Shown here: positions 1 through 5,675 of the stretch, one piece after another
Numbering within the stretch: the stretch's first letter is position 1
How the letters are laid out: every line of letters begins with the position of its first letter
NCBI GenBank assembly: GCA_001805655.1
Contig: MHGR01000123.1
Span: forward strand, 14,029-21,891
DNA length: 7,863 nucleotides
Source: Omnitrophica WOR_2 bacterium RIFCSPHIGHO2_02_FULL_52_10
GTDB lineage: Bacteria > Omnitrophota > Gorgyraeia > Zapsychrales > Zapsychraceae
Reading direction: 5' to 3'
Translations under genes and position numbers: made by a program
The notes under the pieces: model-generated
Database searches by the model: none
What the model saw: the letters and a program-made list of their open reading frames with translations, nothing else
What the model was told of the DNA's origin: nothing

Positions 1-2
1 AC

Positions 3-35
3 AACAACCTGGCCGATGAAACCATCCGCGGCTGA
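3..35 (+). CDS. Possible C-terminal tail of an upstream gene (partial)
   Basis: Reading from base 3 gives ten sense codons (NNLADETIRG) and then TGA at 33-35. The frame is open to the left edge of the window and the composition looks protein-like, so this may be the last residues of a gene that lies mostly outside. Ten codons are far too few to be sure or to name a product. No terminator hairpin with a T-tract is visible after it. Confidence 0.25.
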   Translation, partial: NNLADETIRG

Positions 36-113
36 TCGCTGTATCATATTTTCCCCTCCGATCAGGCTTTCCCTTTCGCCCTATTGCCCCACGCAAAATA
101 ATACAAGTAGCTA

Positions 114-142
114 TTGTCTTAAGAAATTATTGTTTGTACTAT
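114..142 (+). promoter_or_regulatory. Sigma70-like promoter of the omptin-fold gene
   Basis: TTGTCT at 114-119 and TACTAT at 137-142 are separated by 17 bp, inside the most AT-rich stretch of the region. Transcription would start near 149, about 38 nt before the ATG at 187. The site would lie inside the coding region if the gene began at the ATG at 16, so it argues for the later start. It was found by eye and is unconfirmed. Confidence 0.45.
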
Positions 143-186
143 ATTATTTGTATCCCATATTCACGCATTGTCCGGGTTGGACTGCC

Positions 187-1437
187 ATGCCACAGAAGCT
201 GACGATGGTTTTTCTCTTATGGGTTCTGGTGTACGGAACCTACGGGGGAACTATTGTCTGCGCCCGCCAGACCGTTACCAAGGAAGAGCGGTTCGCGCTC
301 ATGGACCGGGAAATGGATTGCCTGACACAGCACGTCAACAGCAACAATGAAGTCACCTGGCAAAATACCTGTTCCGACCATTATGTCCGCACGGAATACC
401 AAATCGCCAAAGCGGAAGTTCCAGAAGATCATTACGCGCCGCCTCCAACCGTTGACGATTCCGGTTTAAAGGATGTCTACGAGTTCGCCCAATATGACAA
501 TGCCGCTGATGGCATGGACTATAATTCCGTTAATGTGATGCCTGGGCCTGATTGGGATAATGAGGAGTTCCGCCCCCTGCAAGGGGAGTTCCAGATTTTG
601 GGCGGCTACCGTTTTGATGACTTTAACTGGAACATTGCGTCGGACATAACGGGCGGTGCAACGCCGGACATACTCTCGGAGCTTACCTGGTCCGATTTGA
701 AAATGACGCAGATTAAAGCCGAGGGGAATATTGTTTTTCTCGGTTATTTCGTGATTGACGGCTCGGGCTCCTACGCGGATATTTATGACGGCGATAACCA
801 GGATTCGGATTATCTCGGGAACGACCGCACGCTGGAATTTTCGAGATCCAATAATAAATCCGATGACGGCGAATCTTTAGGATGGTCGGCCGGTGGTGGG
901 CTACGGCTGCCTTTAGGATCGGATCCGATGTTTTTTGGAGCGGAGGATGTCTGGCTGACTGTTCTGGGAGGTTATGCTTACAATGAACTCAACCTCATTA
1001 TCACGGACGGTTTTCAAACAATCCCCGCCGCGGGATCGTTTGCCGGCCTGCATAGCAGCTATTGGGCGGAATGGGAAGGCCCCTGGGCCGGCATTGAACT
1101 CAAAGGATCAATGAACAGGTTGCTGGGCGCGTTCCGTTTCGAATATCACTGGGCGGATTACTATGGGTCGGCCAACTGGAACCTGCGGACAGACTTTCAG
1201 CATCCCAAAAGCTTTGAGCAGGAGGCCGATGGGAGAGGGCTGGTGTTCAATCTAAGTACGAGTTATAAATTGACCGAAAATTTCACCCTGGATTTTCAGG
1301 CCGACATCATGGACTGGAAGGCCACAGGCGGCATTGACAGGGTATTCTTTTCCTCCGGGGCAATATCCGAAACCCGCTACAATGAGGTAAATTGGGAATC
1401 GCTTGCGTTCATGCTGGGCAGTTCCTACCGGTTTTAA
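187..1437 (+). CDS. Exported omptin-fold outer-membrane beta-barrel protein with an N-terminal extension
   Basis: The product has 416 residues. Seen: a signal peptide (charged MPQK, hydrophobic core about 7-24, cleavage likely after V-C-A at 26); a hydrophilic region about 27-130 with two cysteines, C44 and C62; then alternating aromatic strands to a terminal ...SSYRF, the usual end of an outer-membrane barrel. The barrel resembles omptins (OmpT, Pla): SELTW at 165-169 looks like the omptin SQLDW segment, D206-x-D208-Y matches the DxD(W) pair that holds OmpT Asp83/Asp85, and D336/H339 lie where OmpT has Asp210/His212. The spacing from the pair to the histidine and on to the C-terminus is also close to OmpT. 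Omptins are LPS-dependent surface endoproteases. Here the second pair is DxxH, not DxH, so activity is uncertain; it may be a non-catalytic relative. The in-frame ATG at 16 was not used because the stretch it adds covers the promoter and resembles no signal peptide. No strong ribosome binding site is visible. Confidence 0.7.
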   Translation: MPQKLTMVFLLWVLVYGTYGGTIVCARQTVTKEERFALMDREMDCLTQHVNSNNEVTWQNTCSDHYVRTEYQIAKAEVPEDHYAPPPTVDDSGLKDVYEFAQYDNAADGMDYNSVNVMPGPDWDNEEFRPLQGEFQILGGYRFDDFNWNIASDITGGATPDILSELTWSDLKMTQIKAEGNIVFLGYFVIDGSGSYADIYDGDNQDSDYLGNDRTLEFSRSNNKSDDGESLGWSAGGGLRLPLGSDPMFFGAEDVWLTVLGGYAYNELNLIITDGFQTIPAAGSFAGLHSSYWAEWEGPWAGIELKGSMNRLLGAFRFEYHWADYYGSANWNLRTDFQHPKSFEQEADGRGLVFNLSTSYKLTENFTLDFQADIMDWKATGGIDRVFFSSGAISETRYNEVNWESLAFMLGSSYRF

Positions 1438-1486
1438 TAGCGCTTTCCGAACATTCCTTCAAAAGTTATGCGTTTTTTCCCGCCGG

Positions 1487-1507
1487 CGCCGGTTTGACAA
1501 ACCGGCG
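1487..1507. repeat. Perfect 21-bp palindrome, candidate operator
   Basis: The arms CGCCGGTTTG (1487-1496) and CAAACCGGCG (1498-1507) are exact reverse complements around a single central A. A second palindrome, CCGGCGCCGG at 1483-1492, overlaps the left arm. No T-tract follows on the + strand; the T6 run lies before it at 1473-1478. It therefore does not look like an intrinsic terminator for the barrel gene. Its centre contains the TTGACA box of the next promoter, so binding of a dimeric regulator here would block that promoter. Confidence 0.55.
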
Positions 1508-1522
1508 TTGAAATTGTATCCT
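1494..1522 (+). promoter_or_regulatory. Sigma70-like promoter for the kinase-receiver operon
   Basis: A consensus TTGACA at 1494-1499 is followed after 17 bp by TATCCT at 1517-1522 (4 of 6 consensus bases). A closer match to the -10 consensus, TATAGT at 1523-1528, lies at a poor distance of 23 bp. The start point would be near 1529, giving a leader of about 155 nt before the kinase gene. The -35 box sits inside the palindrome at 1487-1507. Confidence 0.45.
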
Positions 1523-1668
1523 TATAGTGAAAGTGTCTGCCTAAGCGGTTTGAGGACAGTCCCTTTCAGAGTGCACGACAGCGCTTTCAAGGTTTACGGT
1601 TAAAAAAAGGCGCGCGGTTCCTTTCCAAATTTCCGTGCTTAGGGCGACAGCGTTGAGCTTTTTTATGG

Positions 1669-1674
1669 GGAGGT
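1669..1674 (+). promoter_or_regulatory. Ribosome binding site of the kinase gene
   Basis: GGAGGT lies 8 nt before the GTG at 1683 and fixes that non-ATG start. No in-frame ATG is close by; the ATG at 1688 is in another frame. Confidence 0.8.
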
Positions 1675-1682
1675 GCTGACAC

Positions 1683-2915
1683 GTGAAATGCAAGCAAACC
1701 CTTAAGGTTTTACTGGTTGAAGACAACCAGTTTGACCGCAGAATGATGGAATCGATGCTCTCAGAGCATGCGCACGCCATTCCTCTCGTTAAAAGCTCAG
1801 AGAGTCTCGCAGGCGCTCTAGATCTCCTCCAAAAACATGAATTTGATGTTGTAGTCCTTGACCTGAACCTTTCCGACAGCCACGGTGAAGAAACTTTGAA
1901 CCGGTTAACCGCGCAATGCTCTTCCGTGGCCGTGGTGGTGAATACCGGCGCATACGAGGATGAAGTTGGTCTGGAAACATTAAGTTCCGGAGCGCAGGAT
2001 TTTCTTGTCAAGGGCAAGTACGACGCCTATATTTTCAACAAGTCCCTGCGCTATGCGGTTGAGCGCAAGCGTGTCGAGTCGGAGCTTTTGGAGACCTACC
2101 GGAAACTCAAAGAAGCTCAAGCCAACCTTATCCAAGCGGAAAAAATGAAAGTCATCGGAGGTCTGGCCAGCGGGGTGGCGCATGAAGTCAAAAATCCCCT
2201 GGCGACATTGTTGTACGGGCTTACGTATATTTCCCAGCGCATTAGCGGAAAAGACCAGCAAGTGGACGGTGTGCTGGAAAACATGAAACAGGCCATTCAC
2301 AGAGCCAATGACATTATCATGGACCTGTTAAACTTCTCCAGCCTGACCACTTTATCCAAGAAGGACGAAAATCTGGAGGAGGTTGTCAGCAAAGCGCTGG
2401 ACCTGGTGAATCACGAGGTTGCGCGGCAGCGTATTAATCTTGTAAAGAATTTTGAGCGGTCCCTGCCGGCTGTCCGGGTGGACAAAAACCGTATCGAGCA
2501 GGTCCTCATTAATTTGATTCTAAATGCGGTGCATGCCACGCCTGAGGGAGGAGAGATCGTGTTAAACGCATACAGTCGTGTTTTATCCAGTAGTCTTGAG
2601 GGTTCCCCTCGGCTGTACGGGGATGTATTTAAGCCGGGTGACAGGATTGTCGTCCTTACCGTTGAAGATAACGGGTGCGGGATCCCGGCGGAAATGATTG
2701 ACCGGATCTTTGACCCGTTTTTTACGACCCGCCGGGGAAGCGGCGGGGTGGGTCTCGGGTTATCGGTTTCGAAGAGCATCATGGACATTCACAAGGGATG
2801 CATCTGTGTTGAAAATAAGGAAGGCGGAGGGGCCCGGGCGACGCTCGTATTCAAAGCTGCGCCGGGCCAGGGAGGAGTCATTGATGAGCAAGCGGAAAAT
2901 ATTAATTATCGATGA
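1683..2915 (+). CDS. Soluble receiver-histidine kinase (REC-HisKA-HATPase_c)
   Basis: This 410-residue protein has a GTG start and no membrane segment or signal peptide, so it is cytoplasmic. Domains: a receiver domain about 8-125 with acidic pair E13/D14, phosphoacceptor D60 (VVVLDLNL), T88 and K110; a helical linker about 126-155; a HisKA dimerisation helix with H167 in AHEVKNPL; and an ATPase domain with N-box N277/N281, G1 box DNGCGIP at 329-335, F-box FDPFFTT at 343-349 and glycine-rich G2 box about 352-361. All key residues for autophosphorylation and for receiver phosphorylation are present. The protein has no PAS, GAF or periplasmic sensor. Its input must therefore be phosphorylation of its own receiver by another kinase or contact with a partner protein. 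It overlaps the next gene by 32 nt, so the two are co-translated. The target pathway cannot be read from the sequence. Confidence 0.93.
   Translation: MKCKQTLKVLLVEDNQFDRRMMESMLSEHAHAIPLVKSSESLAGALDLLQKHEFDVVVLDLNLSDSHGEETLNRLTAQCSSVAVVVNTGAYEDEVGLETLSSGAQDFLVKGKYDAYIFNKSLRYAVERKRVESELLETYRKLKEAQANLIQAEKMKVIGGLASGVAHEVKNPLATLLYGLTYISQRISGKDQQVDGVLENMKQAIHRANDIIMDLLNFSSLTTLSKKDENLEEVVSKALDLVNHEVARQRINLVKNFERSLPAVRVDKNRIEQVLINLILNAVHATPEGGEIVLNAYSRVLSSSLEGSPRLYGDVFKPGDRIVVLTVEDNGCGIPAEMIDRIFDPFFTTRRGSGGVGLGLSVSKSIMDIHKGCICVENKEGGGARATLVFKAAPGQGGVIDEQAENINYR
2871..2875 (+). promoter_or_regulatory. Ribosome binding site of the CheY-like gene, inside the kinase gene
   Basis: GGAGG lies 8 nt before the ATG at 2884. 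It selects this start over the longer open frame that runs upstream from 2698 inside the ATPase domain. A TTG at 2881 in the same frame is a less likely start. Confidence 0.75.
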
Positions 2916-3264
2916 TGAACGGGGATTTTGTGAAATCGTGAAGCTGAATCTTGAGGCGACTGAATTGTTTGAAGTGGCCATTGAAACCGACTCGTGCCAT
3001 GCCCGGGAGGCCGCCCTGCGTTGCCATCCGGACCTCATCCTCCTGGACGTGATTATGGCGAACAAAGAGGGGCCGGATGTCATTGTTGAACTTAAAGCAT
3101 CCCCATCCCTGAAAGACATTCCCGTCGTATTTCTCACCGCGACCGTTACCCCGCAGGAAGCGGCGATGGGAAACGGCGTCATCGGCGGACACCCGTTCGT
3201 GGCCAAGCCAAGCAACCTGGAAATTCTGCTCAAAGCCATAGAGAAGAATTTGGCGGCCGTCTAA
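2884..3264 (+). CDS. Single-domain CheY-like response regulator
   Basis: The 126-residue product is just one receiver domain. It shows the acidic pair D10/D11 (ILIIDDE), phosphoacceptor D55 (LILLDV), T85 (VVFLTA) and K108 (FVAKPS), so phosphotransfer should be possible. There is no DNA-binding, GGDEF or other output domain. Such regulators act by binding a partner when phosphorylated, or as shuttles or sinks in a phosphorelay. It overlaps the 3' end of the upstream kinase gene by 32 nt in a different frame, the usual arrangement of a cognate pair. I infer that the kinase phosphorylates this protein. Segment 91-103, before the last strand, contains several glycines (MGNGVIGGHP), longer than in a minimal CheY. 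Confidence 0.92.
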   Translation: MSKRKILIIDDERGFCEIVKLNLEATELFEVAIETDSCHAREAALRCHPDLILLDVIMANKEGPDVIVELKASPSLKDIPVVFLTATVTPQEAAMGNGVIGGHPFVAKPSNLEILLKAIEKNLAAV

Positions 3265-3372
3265 ACCGCGCTGCTTTTTCCAGCAGAATACCTAATCGGC
3301 AGTCCAAAGAGAGAAGCTGGCCCGTTATTTCTTGCCTTTCTTTCCTAATAAATGAAAGTGCGGATTACTCAG

Positions 3373-3388
3373 GTCATAACTATATGAC
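3373..3388. repeat. Inverted repeat upstream of the coiled-coil gene
   Basis: GTCATA (3373-3378) and TATGAC (3383-3388) are exact reverse complements separated by ACTA. The site lies about 29 bp upstream of the proposed -35 box at 3417, a position fitting an activator or repressor site. It is short, AT-rich and could be chance. The rest of the 3265-3487 gap shows no gene and no convincing terminator. Confidence 0.3.
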
Positions 3389-3416
3389 ATAAATAGGGTT
3401 GTGCCCGCAATGAGCC

Positions 3417-3445
3417 TTGCGCGTGTTTTTGCAAGATGGTATACT
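3417..3445 (+). promoter_or_regulatory. Extended -10 promoter of the coiled-coil/protease operon
   Basis: TATACT at 3440-3445 is preceded by TG at 3437-3438 (TGnTATACT, an extended -10). TTGCGC at 3417-3422 lies 17 bp upstream as a weak -35. Transcription would begin near 3452. This rules against the in-frame GTG at 3401 as the start of the next gene and fits a start at 3467, 3476 or 3488. Confidence 0.5.
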
Positions 3446-3487
3446 ATTGCCTCATTTCCGCCAAACATGCAATCAATGTTTCCGCTT

Positions 3488-5665
3488 ATGAAAAATTCAG
3501 GATATGTTCTTGCGTTATTGATATGTCTTTTGGGGGGGTATGAGCAGGCGGCATATGCCGGGGTTTATTTTGACGCAGGCAGGAAGACCGCGCAAGAACA
3601 GAGCGGAAACATTGGCTCCGGACAAATCGAGGATGCCATAGCCCGGTTTTGCAGAGCGTTGCGCATAAACCCGCGCGGTAAATCCATCCGTGAAAATCTC
3701 TCCGCTATTTTAACATCTCCCCGCGTTACCGCCGCTCAAAGGTCAGAAGTCCTGCGTATCCAGGATTTGCTTGACCACACAGCGAAACTGAAGCGGCACG
3801 AGTCTCTTTTGATTCAAAAACGCGATCGGCTCAGAAAGCAGCTTATCGAAGAGGGGCATGATTCCGGAAAACTCAAAAAAGGAGTATTGGATATCCGGGA
3901 ACGTTCGAATCGGTATCATGCAAGTGCGTTGAACGGGGAAGATCGGCTGGGGGGAGAAGACGGGCACCTCGAGTTTGTCAGCAGGGTTCTGGCCGACGAA
4001 AAGCAGAGGCTGGCGAGTCAGACGCAAAATACGCAAGACCAGTATCAATGGCTGGAAGCGTTGCGGAGAGGCGGCGAAATGCCGGCCATCCCTTTACCGC
4101 ACGATGATCAAGCGCAGCGGCCGGCTTCTGTTCCATCGATTCATATAACCAAAGAAGAATTTCAAGAGGCGCCGTCCCCTTCTGTCTTACCAGCCCCCGC
4201 ATTGTCCCGGCCGCTGGAGCCGGGCTCCGGCTTTGACCAAACACTGCTTGAAAAAACCACTAAGATTGATAAGCTGTCCGAGCAATTGGTCGAACTGTCG
4301 CTGAAAATGGAGGAAACCCAGGATCTCCTGCGCAACAAAGATGAGTCCATGGATTCATTGAGAGAGCGGCTGAACGATCTTGAGCAGCGCTTTCTGCTCG
4401 AGCAAAGGATTATTCAGGATAAGGATGAGGAAATCAGAAAATTACGCGGCGTCCTCGGCGAAATGCCGGCGCATGCGGCGCAACCGGCATTGGGGGCGGA
4501 CAAATTCCTTCCGGCCGCGGAGGATATGTTTATGCCGCGCAGCGATGTAGAAAGTTTTTATGAAGAGGCACTGGCAAGCTCCAGGGAAATGCTGCGCGAA
4601 AAAAGAAGCCTGTTGGCCGCTCTTGAGGAAGAACTGGCCGATGTCCAGGAAAAATTTCAGCTCAACCAGAAAGTGCTCGAGGAAAAGAACCAGCGGATCG
4701 CGCAGCTAAGACAGGAGTTATTGACGGCTCAGGGGGAGTTTCGGGCCAAGTCCGTGGAGATTGACCCGGTTTTGGCCAAAAAGGAAAAGGAGGTAAAGGA
4801 ATTGAACGGCGTGATTAACATTTATAAATACGCCTTGGAAGATTCCATCCGCATTATCCGGGAAAAAAGCGAGGAGTTAAATTTTTTGAACGATGAACTG
4901 GCCAAGGTTCAGGATTTGTTTCAGGATAACAGAAAGCGCTATGATAAGCGGGATGTCAGCATCCGCCTGCTTAAGGACGTCCTTAAACACGAGCGGAATC
5001 AAGAGGATCAGCGCAATATAAATTTACGGAAGATGGTTCAGTCGAAAAATGAGGAAGTCAACGAGCTTAGGGCGCAATTGGCCGCCGCTGAGCGGAACCT
5101 GGAGGTTACCGGCAGGGTCATTCAGGAAAAATCGGCATATTTGGAATATACAAAAAGGGAATTGGCGGCGTTCCGGGCCAATGTCGAAGCTGGGCCGGCG
5201 GCGCCCGGCACGATTGAAATTAACCGTCACGCATGGGCGGGGCCGGAGGTTCTGGCCGCGAATAATCAATGGGCCGAACTAAACGGCATGCTAAATATAT
5301 ATAAGGAAAAGCTGTCGGATGAGCATAAGTCGGCGAAGGAGAAATCCATTTTAATCTCCGCCCTGGAAGGCCGGTTGGGGGATATGCAGTTCAAAATAGA
5401 CGCGAAGGACAGGGTCCTTGCCCAGACACAAAGTGATCTGCGCTCCTTACAAGAGCGGCTCGAGGCCGTTGAGGCCGAGCTCATGAACCTGAAGGAATCT
5501 CCATGGCAGAACGGTTTGCGTGATATGTCCGTCGGCTATAAAGTCAGCGAGCTTCAAACGCAATTTAAGGATATTCAGCAATTTTTAATAGAGAATCTTC
5601 ATGAATCTGATAGAATGAATGCTCGCCTAGTGACACCGCGCCTGAGCCCTGAAAAACCCTTTTAG
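3488..5665 (+). CDS. Exported coiled-coil protein of unknown function
   Basis: I do not recognise the family. From the ATG at 3488 the product has 725 residues. It starts with a signal peptide (MKN, hydrophobic 6-17, likely cut after A-Y-A at 24). Next comes a short helical part about 45-100 that resembles one TPR-like unit (IARFCRALRINPRGKSIREN), then charged helices to about 195. A Pro-rich linker lies at about 200-250 and long coiled-coil segments run from about 255 to 668, broken by Ala/Pro linkers near 325-350 and 565-595. There is no lipobox, no other membrane segment and no catalytic motif, so a soluble periplasmic or surface structural role is likely. The coiled coil contains three diverged 55-residue repeats. 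ATGs at 3467 and 3476 are in frame; 3488 gives the cleanest signal peptide. No ribosome binding site is obvious. A G7 run lies in the signal-peptide codons. The HtrA-type protease gene follows after 10 nt, probably in the same operon. Confidence 0.8.
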   Translation: MKNSGYVLALLICLLGGYEQAAYAGVYFDAGRKTAQEQSGNIGSGQIEDAIARFCRALRINPRGKSIRENLSAILTSPRVTAAQRSEVLRIQDLLDHTAKLKRHESLLIQKRDRLRKQLIEEGHDSGKLKKGVLDIRERSNRYHASALNGEDRLGGEDGHLEFVSRVLADEKQRLASQTQNTQDQYQWLEALRRGGEMPAIPLPHDDQAQRPASVPSIHITKEEFQEAPSPSVLPAPALSRPLEPGSGFDQTLLEKTTKIDKLSEQLVELSLKMEETQDLLRNKDESMDSLRERLNDLEQRFLLEQRIIQDKDEEIRKLRGVLGEMPAHAAQPALGADKFLPAAEDMFMPRSDVESFYEEALASSREMLREKRSLLAALEEELADVQEKFQLNQKVLEEKNQRIAQLRQELLTAQGEFRAKSVEIDPVLAKKEKEVKELNGVINIYKYALEDSIRIIREKSEELNFLNDELAKVQDLFQDNRKRYDKRDVSIRLLKDVLKHERNQEDQRNINLRKMVQSKNEEVNELRAQLAAAERNLEVTGRVIQEKSAYLEYTKRELAAFRANVEAGPAAPGTIEINRHAWAGPEVLAANNQWAELNGMLNIYKEKLSDEHKSAKEKSILISALEGRLGDMQFKIDAKDRVLAQTQSDLRSLQERLEAVEAELMNLKESPWQNGLRDMSVGYKVSELQTQFKDIQQFLIENLHESDRMNARLVTPRLSPEKPF
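3532..3538 (+). repeat. G7 homopolymer within the signal-peptide codons
   Basis: Seven consecutive G bases cover the end of L15 and all of G16-G17 of the coiled-coil protein. Gain of one G would put TGA in frame immediately after the tract. Loss of one G would also leave the frame. Such tracts can act as phase-variation switches, or be sites of sequencing error; here the frame is open. Confidence 0.6.
4556..5461 (+). repeat. Three diverged 55-residue repeats in the coiled-coil protein
   Basis: Units at residues 357-411 (4556-4720), 445-499 (4820-4984) and 604-658 (5297-5461) align without gaps. They share the pattern [FI]Y...L, then [RK]EK, then a Leu, an EL/RL, [VM]Q and F/I about 20 residues further on. 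Units 2 and 3 also share the preceding block LNGxxNIYK (4802-4828 and 5279-5305). The match is in protein sequence; the DNA has diverged, so the duplication is old. Confidence 0.6.
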
Positions 5666-5675
5666 GGATCACTTT

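Noticed and set aside
16..186. A longer start for the barrel gene at the ATG at 16
   Set aside because: The extra 57 residues cover an AT-rich promoter-like stretch, are rich in Cys and Pro, and put the clear signal peptide in the middle of the protein.
1473..1507. Intrinsic terminator after the barrel gene
   Set aside because: The T6 run is before the hairpin on the + strand and no T-tract follows it; for the - strand the tract would be A.
3271..3286. Small hairpin CTGCT/AGCAG after the CheY-like gene as a terminator
   Set aside because: The stem is only 5 bp, with the T-run in the loop and not after the stem.
3401..3487. Start of the coiled-coil gene at the GTG at 3401
   Set aside because: It lies upstream of the extended -10 promoter at 3440 and would bury the signal peptide 29 residues into the protein.
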